Positions 33,057-41,484 of a stretch of 41,520 nt of DNA are shown here, piece by piece. This DNA is from an uncultured Anaeroplasmataceae bacterium (GTDB taxonomy: Bacteria > Bacillota_I > Bacilli_A > Acholeplasmatales > Anaeroplasmataceae). Position 1 is the first letter of the stretch. Each line of letters begins with the position of its first letter. The stretch covers positions 1-41,520 of the forward strand of contig CAKQEA010000018.1 in assembly GCA_934229785.1 (NCBI GenBank), given 5' to 3'. The notes beneath the pieces were generated by a model. That model had not been told where the DNA came from, did no database searches, and saw only the letters and a program-made list of their open reading frames with translations. The position numbers and the translations under genes are program-made.

Positions 33057-34475
33057 ATGGCATTTGATAGCTTAAGCTCACGTTTACAAATGGGACTTAG
33101 ACGTCTTACAGGTAAAGGAAAGCTAAATGAAAATGATATAGATGAAATGCTAAGAGAGGTTAGATTATCTCTATTAGAGGCTGATGTTAATTATAAGGTT
33201 GTTAAAAAATTCCTTGCAAATGTTAAAGAACAAGCAATGGGAGAAAAAATTTTAAAGGGCTTAAATCCAGGTCAGCAGGTTGTAAAGATTGTTCGTGAAG
33301 AATTGAAGAAGACACTTGGTGATGAGGCTGTTGAATTAAAATTTAAATCATCAGGAATGACAGTTGTAATGGCTGTGGGATTACAAGGTGCTGGTAAAAC
33401 AACAGCTGTCGGAAAGATGGCATTATTTTATCGTAAAAAATTAAAAAAGAAGCCTTTCTTAATTGCTGCAGATATTTACCGTCCTGCAGCGGTAGACCAG
33501 CTTGTAACTCTTGGTAAATCTATTAATGTTCCGGTTTTTGAAATGGGAACAAAGGTATCAGCTGAAAAAATTGTAACTGAGGGGTTAAAGCGTGCTCGTG
33601 AAGAGGGCTGTGATTTTGTTTTAATTGATACTGCAGGTCGTCTTCAAATTAATGAAGAATTAATGCAGGAATTAAAAAATGTTAAAGAAATTGCCCACCC
33701 AGATGAAATTTTATTAACAGTTGATGCAATGGCTGGTCAGGATGCAGTAAATGTAGCTTTAGCCTTCCATAAGGATTTGGATATTACAGGTGTAATTTTA
33801 ACAAAATTAGATGGTGATACACGTGGTGGTGCAGCTTTATCAATTAAAGAAATGACTGGCATTCCAATTAAAATTATGTCAACTGGTGAAAAGCTTGATG
33901 CGATGGAAATATTTTATCCAGACCGTTTAGCTGATAGAATTTTAGGTATGGGTGATGTTTTATCCTTAATCGATACTGTTACAGAAAATATTGATGAAGA
34001 TGAAATGAAATCCATGGCTGAAAAGATGATGAGTAGCTCATATAACTATAATGATCTTTTAAAGCAATTTAAAATGATTAAAAAAATGGGATCATTATCT
34101 AAAATTTTAGGCTTTTTACCTGGTTTAGGTCAAATGAAGCAAGCAATTAATCAAGTTGATGATAAGGCTTTTGATAAGGTTGAGGCAATTATTTATTCAA
34201 TGACTGAACAGGAGCGCAAGCATCCGGAGTTAATTGATAAGGATTTCAAACGTAGAGATAGAATTGCCAAAGGATCAGGAAGAAGTATTCAAGAGGTAAA
34301 TAAGCTTCGTCAATCACTTGAACAAATGAAATCACAAATGAAAAAAATGAGTAATATGAATGAGACAGATATGAAGCGTATGCAATCTCAAGTGAAAAAT
34401 GGTAATTACTCAGGCCTTGGACCTAGTCGTGTTTCAAAGGGAAAAGGAAAAGGTAAGGGTACATTTAGATATTAA
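33057..34475 (+). CDS. ffh: signal recognition particle protein Ffh
   Basis: 472 residues. N domain, then a G domain with GLQGAGKTT (K114), DIYRPAAVDQL, DTAGRLQ and TKLDGDTRGGAAL. A methionine-rich M domain from about 300 binds SRP RNA and signal peptides (GFLPGLGQMKQ; many Met in 415-445). The C-terminus is Gly-Lys rich. AAGGAG lies before the ATG. No SRP RNA gene is in the window. Confidence 0.97.
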   Translation: MAFDSLSSRLQMGLRRLTGKGKLNENDIDEMLREVRLSLLEADVNYKVVKKFLANVKEQAMGEKILKGLNPGQQVVKIVREELKKTLGDEAVELKFKSSGMTVVMAVGLQGAGKTTAVGKMALFYRKKLKKKPFLIAADIYRPAAVDQLVTLGKSINVPVFEMGTKVSAEKIVTEGLKRAREEGCDFVLIDTAGRLQINEELMQELKNVKEIAHPDEILLTVDAMAGQDAVNVALAFHKDLDITGVILTKLDGDTRGGAALSIKEMTGIPIKIMSTGEKLDAMEIFYPDRLADRILGMGDVLSLIDTVTENIDEDEMKSMAEKMMSSSYNYNDLLKQFKMIKKMGSLSKILGFLPGLGQMKQAINQVDDKAFDKVEAIIYSMTEQERKHPELIDKDFKRRDRIAKGSGRSIQEVNKLRQSLEQMKSQMKKMSNMNETDMKRMQSQVKNGNYSGLGPSRVSKGKGKGKGTFRY

Positions 34476-34503
34476 TTTAGTTTTTAGATTTATAATAAAA
34501 AAT

Positions 34504-34528
34504 AATCCATGGCTTCCATGGATTTTTT
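34504..34528 (+). terminator. terminator after ffh
   Basis: AATCCATGG (34504-34512) pairs with CCATGGATT (34516-34524) around a 3-base loop, followed by a T run. Confidence 0.88.
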
Positions 34529-34540
34529 CGAGGGTTAAAT

Positions 34541-35401
34541 ATGAAAATAACAATTTCTGTTTATAATATTTTACAATTAAATAAATTTTTAAGCTATGGT
34601 GATGCCTTTGTTTTAAATTTTAAAGGTTCATCATTAGTTTATGAGGACTTAAATATTGATGAAGCAATTGATATTTGTCTTAAAAATAATAAGCTTGCAA
34701 TTATAGCTATGAATAAAATGCCTCATCCAAAGGATATTAGCTTATTTTCAGAAATTATAAAAAAATACAAGGATTTAAATGTTAGATTTTTAATGACTGA
34801 AATTGGTGCTTGTAATTTAGCAATAAAAAATAATTGTGTAAATAAGGTTATTTTTGACCCTCAAACTATGATTACAAATACACTAGATTTAATGGAATAT
34901 AAGAAATTAGGCTTTGATGCTTGTGCTATGAGTCTTGAAATCCCTTTTGAAGATATAATTGAAAGTAAAAATCAGGCTAATGCAAGGCTATTTTCTTTAG
35001 TTTTTGGTCATCGAATGATGTTCTATTCACGTAGAGAGCTTATTTCACTTTATGAAGAAAAAGCAAATATTAAGACAACACATCATAATCTATATTTAAA
35101 AGAATCAACCAGAAATGATTTTTTCCCAATAATAGAAAATGAAAATGGAACAATGATTTATAGATCATATTTAATTTCATTAGTGCCATTTTTTAATGAG
35201 CTTAAAGATTTTGAATATGTTTTATTTGATCCACTATATATTGATTCTTTTAAGTTTAATAAGGTTTTAGCTTCATTTAATGATTTAAATAATAATAAAA
35301 TAACAATAGAAGAATGTTGTAATGCTATTGATAGCTTAGAACTTGATATAAAGGATGGCTTTATTTATCAAGATAGTGTATATCAAAAGGAGTTGTTTTA
35401 A
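34541..35401 (+). CDS. trhP1: U32-family tRNA hydroxylation protein TrhP1 (YrrN-like)
   Basis: A 286-residue barrel protein of the U32 family that lacks the cysteine cluster of its larger partner. It is joined to trhP2 by a TAATG overlap, as yrrN-yrrO are in B. subtilis, where the two (TrhP1/TrhP2) are needed for prephenate-dependent formation of 5-hydroxyuridine at tRNA wobble position 34. Assignment rests on order, size and partner more than on motifs. Confidence 0.8.
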   Translation: MKITISVYNILQLNKFLSYGDAFVLNFKGSSLVYEDLNIDEAIDICLKNNKLAIIAMNKMPHPKDISLFSEIIKKYKDLNVRFLMTEIGACNLAIKNNCVNKVIFDPQTMITNTLDLMEYKKLGFDACAMSLEIPFEDIIESKNQANARLFSLVFGHRMMFYSRRELISLYEEKANIKTTHHNLYLKESTRNDFFPIIENENGTMIYRSYLISLVPFFNELKDFEYVLFDPLYIDSFKFNKVLASFNDLNNNKITIEECCNAIDSLELDIKDGFIYQDSVYQKELF

Positions 35402-36588
35402 TGAAAAAATTTGAATTATTGGCTCCTGCTGGAGATCTTGAAAGACTAAAGGTTGCAATATTATATGGTGCGGATGCTGTTTTTATTGGTGGAGAGAAGT
35501 TTTCTCTTCGTTCTAGAGCATCAAATTTTACATTGGATGATATAAAAGAAGGCTGTGATTTTGCGCATAAGCATAATGCCAAAATTCATGTTACTTGTAA
35601 TATTGTAATGCATAATAAAGACACTCAAGGCTTAGTTGAATATTTAAAGTCCTTAGAAGCATGTGGGGTTGATTGTGTTATTGCCTCAAGCTTATATATT
35701 TTAAGAATGGTAAAAGAGCATACTAAAATGGAAGCCCATGTTTCAACTCAACAAACAACATCTAATCAAGAAGCAGTTGATTTTTACACAAAATTTGGCT
35801 GTGATCGTGTTGTTTTAGCAAGAGAGATGTCTATTGATGAAATTGAAGTAATAAAAAAATCTTCCAAAATAGATTTGGAGGTTTTCATTCATGGTGGTAT
35901 GTGTGTATCATATAGTGGTAGATGTATGCTATCAAATAATATGACAAACAGAGATGCTAATCGTGGTGGTTGTGCTCATAGCTGTAGATGGTGCTATGAT
36001 TTAATAGATAATAATGAGGTTAAAAATCCTAAGGGTGATTTTTTTGCAATGAGTAGTAAGGATTTGTGCGCTATTAGAGCTATTCCTAAGCTTATGGATT
36101 TAGGTATTAATTCATTTAAGATTGAAGGAAGAATGAAGTCATTACATTATATTGCTACAGTAGTTAATAGCTACAGAAGAATAATCGACGAATATGAGTC
36201 AACAGGTAAGATTTTAAACTTTGAAGTATATGAGGAAGCTATAAGAAAGGCTGAAAATAGATTAACCTCTACAGGATTCTTGTTTAATTTACCTAGTATT
36301 AATGAGCAATTATATGACCTTAACCTAACAGTACCAACAAAGGACTTTGTAGGTATTGTAGAATATTATGATAAAGAAAATAAGATGCTTTATGTAGAAC
36401 AAAGAAATTATTTTTTACCAAATACAACTCTAGAGGTATTTACTCCTACTAAAACCTTCAAAATCAATGTTGGTGAAATATATGATGAATTAGAAAATAG
36501 CCTAGATGCTGCAAGACATCCAAAACAGCATATTCATTTTAAATGTGATTATGAGCTTAATCCATACGATTTACTTAGACTCAATTAA
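35401..36588 (+). CDS. trhP2: tRNA hydroxylation protein TrhP2 (YrrO-like, U32 family)
   Basis: A 395-residue protein with the U32 signature EVFIHGGMCVSYSGRCMLS and N-terminal ELLAPAGDLERLKVAI. C168, C175, C191 and C223 are placed to bind the iron-sulfur cluster expected in this family; C195 and C198 are extra cysteines nearby. Older databases call it a peptidase or collagenase, but current evidence for this subgroup points to wobble uridine hydroxylation. The 3' end overlaps a minus-strand gene by 18 bases. Confidence 0.9.
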   Translation: MKKFELLAPAGDLERLKVAILYGADAVFIGGEKFSLRSRASNFTLDDIKEGCDFAHKHNAKIHVTCNIVMHNKDTQGLVEYLKSLEACGVDCVIASSLYILRMVKEHTKMEAHVSTQQTTSNQEAVDFYTKFGCDRVVLAREMSIDEIEVIKKSSKIDLEVFIHGGMCVSYSGRCMLSNNMTNRDANRGGCAHSCRWCYDLIDNNEVKNPKGDFFAMSSKDLCAIRAIPKLMDLGINSFKIEGRMKSLHYIATVVNSYRRIIDEYESTGKILNFEVYEEAIRKAENRLTSTGFLFNLPSINEQLYDLNLTVPTKDFVGIVEYYDKENKMLYVEQRNYFLPNTTLEVFTPTKTFKINVGEIYDELENSLDAARHPKQHIHFKCDYELNPYDLLRLN

Positions 36589-36906
36589 GCTTCTAACCTT
36601 CATATAGGCGTTAGATAATCTTGAATAATCAATATCCTCAATAAAATTATAGATATCACAAATATCAAGATTACAGGTAAGAAGGGTATATTCATTTTCG
36701 TTTGAATCTTTACTTACTGAAAAGTTTAAGTAATTATTGACACAAAAATAGATTTTACCTTTATTTCCCTGTTGATAAGCTTTTTTGATTAGCTCATGTT
36801 CAAAATTATGCTTAGAGCCGTAGGCATTTTTAAGTGATGATATAAAATCACTGTTTGTAGTAGATATAATTTTATTTATATCCTTGTTAAAAAAATTAGT
36901 TGTCAT
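36571..36906 (-). CDS. hypothetical protein antisense within the trhP2-greA stretch
   Basis: A 111-residue protein of unknown family, with no membrane segment or motif that I recognise. It fills the only gene-free stretch between trhP2 and the metallopeptidase gene. On the minus strand AAAGGA lies about 10 bases before its ATG. Its start is only 27 bp from the divergent start of the next gene, and its end overlaps trhP2 by 18 bp. It may be transcribed from within its neighbour's coding region. Confidence 0.55.
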   Translation of the reverse strand: MTTNFFNKDINKIISTTNSDFISSLKNAYGSKHNFEHELIKKAYQQGNKGKIYFCVNNYLNFSVSKDSNENEYTLLTCNLDICDIYNFIEDIDYSRLSNAYMKVRSLIESK

Positions 36907-36933
36907 TGTTAAAATTTCCTTTCGAGGTGTTAA

Positions 36934-37611
36934 ATGAATATTATAAGAGTATGTGATCGTGATTTTAATTATGAAATCATTTATAAAAGAGGCAATAAAA
37001 ATATTTATCTAAGAATTAAAGATAATAAGCTTATTTTTACTACACCAAGACCTCTAGGTGATGATTTTATTAAAAGCATGATTTTAAAAAATTTTAATCA
37101 AATTATAAAGGCATTAGACAAGTCCCCTCCTTTAAGCGAAAATACGATTCATTTGTTTGGTGTTTCATACAAACTTCAAATAATACAGTCAAATCTTAAT
37201 GTTGTAAGGATAGTTGATGATACATTTTATATCCATACAACAAAGATTGATACTAATCATATTCAAAAAATCGTAACCTCATTTTATGCTTCAAAGCTAG
37301 AGGAATTTGTAGAATTAAATCAACAACATATAAAAAATAAATTTAATATTGAATTTAATATTGAATATGATTACAAAAATGTTTCATCCTATTTTGGTGA
37401 GTGTTTCCCTAATAGGCACAAAATAATTTTAGCAACAAAGCTATGTAAATATGACAAATATTATATATTAAGTGTTATTTACCATGAATTTGGTCATTTC
37501 TTTTATAAAAATCATGGTACAGAATTTTATATGCTATTAGAGAAATTATTTCCTAATTATTATAAAACTCAAAGTATTTTACGCAAAATCAAGTACAATG
37601 ATGCGTTTTAA
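36934..37611 (+). CDS. YgjP-like zinc metallopeptidase-fold protein
   Basis: 225 residues. The HExxH-type site VIYHEFGHFFYKNHG gives H184, E185, H188 and H194, the pattern of the YgjP/WLM branch of metallopeptidases (DUF45). The N-terminal 130 residues resemble the YgjP substrate-side domain (YKRGNKNIYLRIKDNKLIF). Target unknown. The last codons lie in a terminator-like hairpin, and the greA -35 element overlaps the region just after the stop. Confidence 0.82.
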   Translation: MNIIRVCDRDFNYEIIYKRGNKNIYLRIKDNKLIFTTPRPLGDDFIKSMILKNFNQIIKALDKSPPLSENTIHLFGVSYKLQIIQSNLNVVRIVDDTFYIHTTKIDTNHIQKIVTSFYASKLEEFVELNQQHIKNKFNIEFNIEYDYKNVSSYFGECFPNRHKIILATKLCKYDKYYILSVIYHEFGHFFYKNHGTEFYMLLEKLFPNYYKTQSILRKIKYNDAF

Positions 37612-37622
37612 CTTGATTTTTT
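37585..37622 (+). terminator. terminator-like inverted repeat at the end of the metallopeptidase gene
   Basis: AAAATCAAGT (37585-37594) and ACTTGATTTT (37611-37620) are perfect 10-bp arms with a 16-base loop, followed by TT. The left arm is coding sequence, and the right arm starts at the stop codon. Confidence 0.55.
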
Positions 37623-37641
37623 ACAATTTTTAAATTATAAT
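37613..37641 (+). promoter_or_regulatory. greA promoter
   Basis: TTGATT (37613-37618) and TATAAT (37636-37641), 17 bases apart. The -35 lies inside the right arm of the upstream terminator-like hairpin. Confidence 0.7.
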
Positions 37642-37670
37642 TACAAAGTAGAATTTTCGGAGGGATATTC

Positions 37671-38120
37671 ATGATTAATAAAGACGAAGTATATGAGTTA
37701 ACTAGAAATGGTGAACAAAAATTAAAAGATGAATTAGAAAAATTAAAAACAGTTGATCGTATTCAGGTAAGAGAAGCAATAAAAGATGCTCGTGAGCAAG
37801 GTGACTTATCTGAAAATGCTGATTACTCTTCAGCAAGAGAGCAGCAGGCTAATATTGAAGCACGTATTTCTGAAATTGAAAACATTTTAAAGCATGCTAA
37901 GATTTTGGATGTTAGCCGTGTTAAGGTTAGATACAAAGATTTAAACAAAATTGTTGAATATGAAATTGTAGGTACAATTGAGGCTGACCCATTTAATGGT
38001 AAGATTTCAACAGATTCACCTCTTGGTAAGGGTGTTGCAACTCATAAGGCTGGAGATGAATTCTATATTACAACTGAAAGCGGAAAAGAATTAAAGCTTC
38101 AGTTATTAGAAAAGAACTAA
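37671..38120 (+). CDS. greA: transcription elongation factor GreA
   Basis: 149 residues: an N-terminal coiled coil (about 12-75) with the acidic tip EQGDLSENADY (D45, E48) that enters the RNA polymerase secondary channel to trigger transcript cleavage, and a C-terminal FKBP-like domain with PLGKGVATHKAGDEF. GGAGGG precedes the ATG. The trhP-to-greA order is partly kept from B. subtilis (udk missing). Confidence 0.96.
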   Translation: MINKDEVYELTRNGEQKLKDELEKLKTVDRIQVREAIKDAREQGDLSENADYSSAREQQANIEARISEIENILKHAKILDVSRVKVRYKDLNKIVEYEIVGTIEADPFNGKISTDSPLGKGVATHKAGDEFYITTESGKELKLQLLEKN

Positions 38121-38125
38121 TTTTA

Positions 38126-38152
38126 AAACTGTAAGGCTTTCTTACAGTTTTT
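38126..38152. terminator. bidirectional terminator between greA and sigK
   Basis: AAACTGTAAG (38126-38135) pairs with CTTACAGTTT (38141-38150), loop GCTTT, with T and A runs on the two sides. Confidence 0.85.
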
Positions 38153-38821
38153 CTATTCCTTTTTATCCTTCATTAAAAAATATAGTTTTAGTAGAGCTCT
38201 TTTTTCAATTCTTGAAACATAGCTTCTAGAAATACCCATTTCTTTAGCTATCTCTTTTTGAGTTTGAGATTCTCTATCAAGTCCATAGCGCCTTGAGATA
38301 ATATCATATTCTCTACTATTAAGACTTTTTAAGGCAATTAAAAGATTTTTTTCTAAATGCCTTTTTTCGTAGGATTTATATAAATCTACATCCTTATCCT
38401 CGAGCATATCAAGAAGCTGGATTTCATTTCCATCCTTATCGATAGCAACAGGCGATTGAAGATGGACTAGATTTCTTTTGTTTTTGCCAGCTCTTAGAGT
38501 CATAAGAATTTCATTTTCTATACAGCGAGCTGCATAGGTTGCAAGCTTATTGTTCGAGGTAATAGAAAATGTATCAACAGCCTTCATTAAGCCTAAAATA
38601 CCAATAGATAGGATGTCATCCTTATCCTCACAGGTGTTTTCATATTTTTTAGCTATATGAGCAACTAATCTTAAATTGTGCTCAATTAGCTTACTTCTTG
38701 CGGTCATATCCTTATTATATATGTAATCCTCAAGGTATTTTTGTTCCTCCTCTAGGGTTAATTTTCTTGGATATGATTCACTTTTGATTGCCCCAATAAT
38801 TGGCAATAGGAAAAAAAACAA
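38153..38821 (-). CDS. sigK: RNA polymerase sporulation sigma factor SigK
   Basis: A 222-residue sigma-70 factor of the SigE/SigK group. A hydrophobic pro-like start (FFFLLPIIGAIKSES) precedes region 2 (RSKLIEHNLRLVAHIAKKYE, LATYAARCIENEILMTLR) and region 4 (QKEIAKEMGISRSYVSRIEKRALLKL). In Bacillus SigK drives late mother-cell genes and is activated by removal of such an N-terminal stretch. I prefer a TTG start at 38821 because AAAGGAG lies 8 bases upstream. ATG 38866 (237 residues) would leave 2 bp to the divergent yqeG and has no ribosome site. The gene is uninterrupted, with no skin-type element. Confidence 0.88.
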   Translation of the reverse strand: MFFFLLPIIGAIKSESYPRKLTLEEEQKYLEDYIYNKDMTARSKLIEHNLRLVAHIAKKYENTCEDKDDILSIGILGLMKAVDTFSITSNNKLATYAARCIENEILMTLRAGKNKRNLVHLQSPVAIDKDGNEIQLLDMLEDKDVDLYKSYEKRHLEKNLLIALKSLNSREYDIISRRYGLDRESQTQKEIAKEMGISRSYVSRIEKRALLKLYFLMKDKKE

Positions 38822-38868
38822 AACGAACACTCCTTTATTAGGGGAATTTAAGAATTGAGGTACCATTA

Positions 38869-39411
38869 ATGCTAAAAAAATTTATACCTGATTATTGTTT
38901 TAAATCAATATATGAAATTCCTCTTAGTAAACTATATGCTGATGGAATTCGACTTATTCTTACAGATTTAGATAATACATTAATTTCATATTTAGATGCT
39001 ATGCCTAATGATAATTTAATTAAATGGCGTGATGAAGTAATAAAAACTGGCTTTGAGCTTATCATTGTCTCAAATTCAAAGAAGGATAGAGTTGAAAGAT
39101 TTTCTAAAGCATTTAAAGTTGATTGTGTTAAGTTTTCAACTAAGCCCTTAAAAAGAGGTATTAAAAAAGCAATAAAAAAAATTAGTAAAAACAATTATGA
39201 TAATAACCAAATTATAATACTTGGTGATCAGCTTATGACAGATATTTTAGGAGGAAATAGATGTAAAATTAAAACAGCCTTAATTGAGGCAATTGATAAA
39301 TCATCTGATTCATTTCCAACTAGGTGCAACAGAAGGCTTGAAAATTTTGTTAAAAATAGAATTAAGAAAAAATACCCAGATGAATATCTTAAGCTAAAGG
39401 AGTTGGATTAA
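38869..39411 (+). CDS. yqeG: YqeG-family HAD phosphatase
   Basis: 180 residues. HAD motif I is LTDLDNTLI (D33, D35), motif II is IVSNS, and the acidic motif is ILGDQLMTDILGGNR, matching the HAD-IIIA YqeG group. It starts the conserved yqeG-yqeH ribosome-biogenesis cluster. GAGG lies 8 bases before the ATG, and yqeH follows after two bases. Substrate unknown. Confidence 0.92.
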   Translation: MLKKFIPDYCFKSIYEIPLSKLYADGIRLILTDLDNTLISYLDAMPNDNLIKWRDEVIKTGFELIIVSNSKKDRVERFSKAFKVDCVKFSTKPLKRGIKKAIKKISKNNYDNNQIIILGDQLMTDILGGNRCKIKTALIEAIDKSSDSFPTRCNRRLENFVKNRIKKKYPDEYLKLKELD

Positions 39412-39413
39412 TA

Positions 39414-40517
39414 ATGATAATAAAAAAGTGTAAAGGCTGTGGAGCTATATTACAAAACAAGGATAGTGATAATGCTGGCTTCATTCCAACATTAGATGAA
39501 AATTCAGTTTATTGTAAAAGATGCTTCCGTATGAAGCATTATAATGAATTACCTAAAATAGTCGCAACAAATGATGAATATGAACATGTTATTGATAATG
39601 TAATTGAAAAAAATGGTTTAATGATATTTTTAGTTGATATTTTTGCCTTTAAATCAACATTTAATAAAAAAATGATTGATAAGCTTAGAAATAAAAATGT
39701 AATTTTAGTTGCTAATAAATATGATTTATTTCCTAAAAGTACAAATATAGAAGGAATTGTTAATTGGCTAAGCAAAGAATGCGAAAAGATATTTTTCAGA
39801 GTGGACGCTATTCATATTGTATCATCTAAAAATGGCTATTTTATTGACGATCTAATGCATACTATTGATTTGGCTCGTCGTGGTAGAAATGTTTATTTTG
39901 TCGGTTGTGCTAATGTTGGTAAATCTTCTTTAATAAATGCTTTATTAAAAAGAAATACCTCAACAACAGAAGATGTTATAGCTACATCAATGATACCTGG
40001 TACAACTTTAAATGAAATTTATATTCCATTTTTTGAAGATGGTAAATATTTTATTGATACTCCAGGCTTAATCAATGAATGCGATGTATTAAATATGCTA
40101 CTTCCTTCAAGCTATAATAAAATTATTCCAAATAGTGAATTGAAACCTAAAACTTATCAAATTACAGACAATAATGCTATTATGATGGCTGGACTTGCAA
40201 GTCTTGAATTTAAATGTGAAAGAGTCTCTGTTGTTGTCTATGCGTCTAAGAATTTATACATACATAGATGTAAAAGCGAAAGGGTAAGTGAATTATATCA
40301 AACTCAGCTTGGTAAATTATTAAATCCACCTAGTGATGATGAAGAAAAAAATATTAAATATAAAACTGAGATTGTAAAAATAAATGGAAATAATAAAAAA
40401 GACATTTGGTTTTCAGGCTTTGGGTTTGTATCAATTATTGGAAAATGTGAAATTAAGCTTACCTACATTGAAGGAACTGAGGTTTATTTAACTGATGGAA
40501 TCATTGGAAAATTTTAA
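39414..40517 (+). CDS. yqeH: ribosome biogenesis GTPase YqeH
   Basis: A 367-residue circularly permuted GTPase needed for 30S assembly. An N-terminal treble-clef zinc site is formed by C6, C9, C34 and C37. The permuted G domain has NKYD (G4) before GCANVGKSS (G1), TSMIPGTTL and DTPGL. The C-terminal half matches the YqeH-specific domain. It overlaps the downstream gene by 23 bases. Confidence 0.96.
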   Translation: MIIKKCKGCGAILQNKDSDNAGFIPTLDENSVYCKRCFRMKHYNELPKIVATNDEYEHVIDNVIEKNGLMIFLVDIFAFKSTFNKKMIDKLRNKNVILVANKYDLFPKSTNIEGIVNWLSKECEKIFFRVDAIHIVSSKNGYFIDDLMHTIDLARRGRNVYFVGCANVGKSSLINALLKRNTSTTEDVIATSMIPGTTLNEIYIPFFEDGKYFIDTPGLINECDVLNMLLPSSYNKIIPNSELKPKTYQITDNNAIMMAGLASLEFKCERVSVVVYASKNLYIHRCKSERVSELYQTQLGKLLNPPSDDEEKNIKYKTEIVKINGNNKKDIWFSGFGFVSIIGKCEIKLTYIEGTEVYLTDGIIGKF

Positions 40518-41394
40518 AAATATTGTTTTTGAGAAATATAAAAATTTAAATCAAAAAAGGCTTGAGCATATTTTAGGTGTTGTAGAGATGTCTAAATATC
40601 TTGCTGAAAAATATGATGTGAATGTAGTTGATGCGATGATTGCATCATACATGCATGATTATTGTAAGTATGATGATCCTAGTGAAATCGAAAAGCTTCT
40701 TAATGAGGATGAAATTACAGAATGCAGAGAATATCCATTTTTATATCATGCTTATGGTTCAGCCTACATGTATAAAAAGCTTGGTGGTAAAAATGAGGAT
40801 ATCTTCAATGCTATTTACAATCATGTTTTCGGTAGAGAGAATATGAGTATGCTTGAGGCTATAGTTATGATTTCGGATTATACTGAAATAAATAGAAAAT
40901 ACGACAGCTGTATTGAATGTAGAAAAATATTAATGGATGGCAAATTTAATGAGGCTGTTGTTTATTCACTTGAAAAAACAATTAAGCATTGTGAGGATAA
41001 TGGCCAAAAGGCTCATCCAAGACAAATTAAAGTGTTAGAGGAATATAGAAGGAAGGTTAGTAAAATGACTTTAGAGGAATTAGTTTTAGACAATTTAGAA
41101 AGAATAAAGGCTGAGGATGTTTTAGTTTATGATATGACAGGACGTTCACCATTTTATGATAAAATGATTTTATGCTCTGTTCAATCACAACGTCAGGCAA
41201 CAGCCGCTATTTCTTATATCGAAGAAGAAACAGTTAAAAATGGTTATAAGGTTAGAAGTGTAGAAGGTGCTAATACATCATGGGTTTTAATTGATTGTTA
41301 TGATGTAATTGTTTCAATATTTACTCGTGAGGAGCGTAATCATTTTGCTGTTGAAAAAATTTATATGGATGTACCTGTAAAAAAGGTTAATTAA
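40495..41394 (+). CDS. fused YqeK HD hydrolase and RsfS ribosome silencing factor
   Basis: One 299-residue reading frame. Residues 1-190 are YqeK: H25, then H54-D55 in MHDYCKYDD and the YNHVFGRENMSMLEAIVMISDYTE block, an HD enzyme reported to split symmetric Ap4A. Residues 191-299 are RsfS (Iojap): MTLEELVLDNLERIKAEDV, DKMILCSVQSQRQATA, and SWVLIDCYDVIVSIFTREER, a factor that blocks subunit joining by binding L14. These are separate neighbouring genes in most Bacillota. An internal AAGGAAGG sits 8 bases before the ATG at 41065, so RsfS could also be made alone. yhbY, nadD and aroE, often in this cluster, are absent. Confidence 0.92.
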   Translation: MESLENFKNIVFEKYKNLNQKRLEHILGVVEMSKYLAEKYDVNVVDAMIASYMHDYCKYDDPSEIEKLLNEDEITECREYPFLYHAYGSAYMYKKLGGKNEDIFNAIYNHVFGRENMSMLEAIVMISDYTEINRKYDSCIECRKILMDGKFNEAVVYSLEKTIKHCEDNGQKAHPRQIKVLEEYRRKVSKMTLEELVLDNLERIKAEDVLVYDMTGRSPFYDKMILCSVQSQRQATAAISYIEEETVKNGYKVRSVEGANTSWVLIDCYDVIVSIFTREERNHFAVEKIYMDVPVKKVN

Positions 41395-41397
41395 TGT

Positions 41398-41427
41398 AAA
41401 AAAAGAAATCGATTTCGATTTCTTTTC
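41398..41427 (+). terminator. terminator after yqeK-rsfS
   Basis: AAAAGAAATCG pairs with CGATTTCTTTT around ATTT, an 11-bp stem ending in a T run. Confidence 0.85.
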
Positions 41428-41444
41428 AGACTGTTGACAAAAGG

Positions 41445-41484
41445 GTACTTTTAGAAAGAAAATTTCTAAAAGTACTCTTTTTTG
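41445..41484. terminator. second strong hairpin at the right edge
   Basis: GTACTTTTAGAAA (41445-41457) pairs perfectly with TTTCTAAAAGTAC (41463-41475), loop GAAAA, followed by TCTTTTTTG. It is either a tandem terminator or part of a repeated element running out of the window. The last 36 bases are AT-rich with no gene visible. Confidence 0.6.

Noticed and set aside
35361..35582. Minus-strand frame across the trhP1-trhP2 junction
   Set aside because: Covers two genuine coding ends and starts; no independent support.
38892..39194. Minus-strand frames inside yqeG and yqeH (also 39539-39775)
   Set aside because: Antisense to conserved motifs of real genes, with no ribosome sites.
40640..40846. 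Alternative plus-strand frame inside the YqeK part
   Set aside because: Shadow frame rich in methionine and isoleucine within the HD domain.
41434..41462. TTGACA at the right edge as a promoter
   Set aside because: No acceptable -10 at 16-18 bases; the region is occupied by the hairpin arms.
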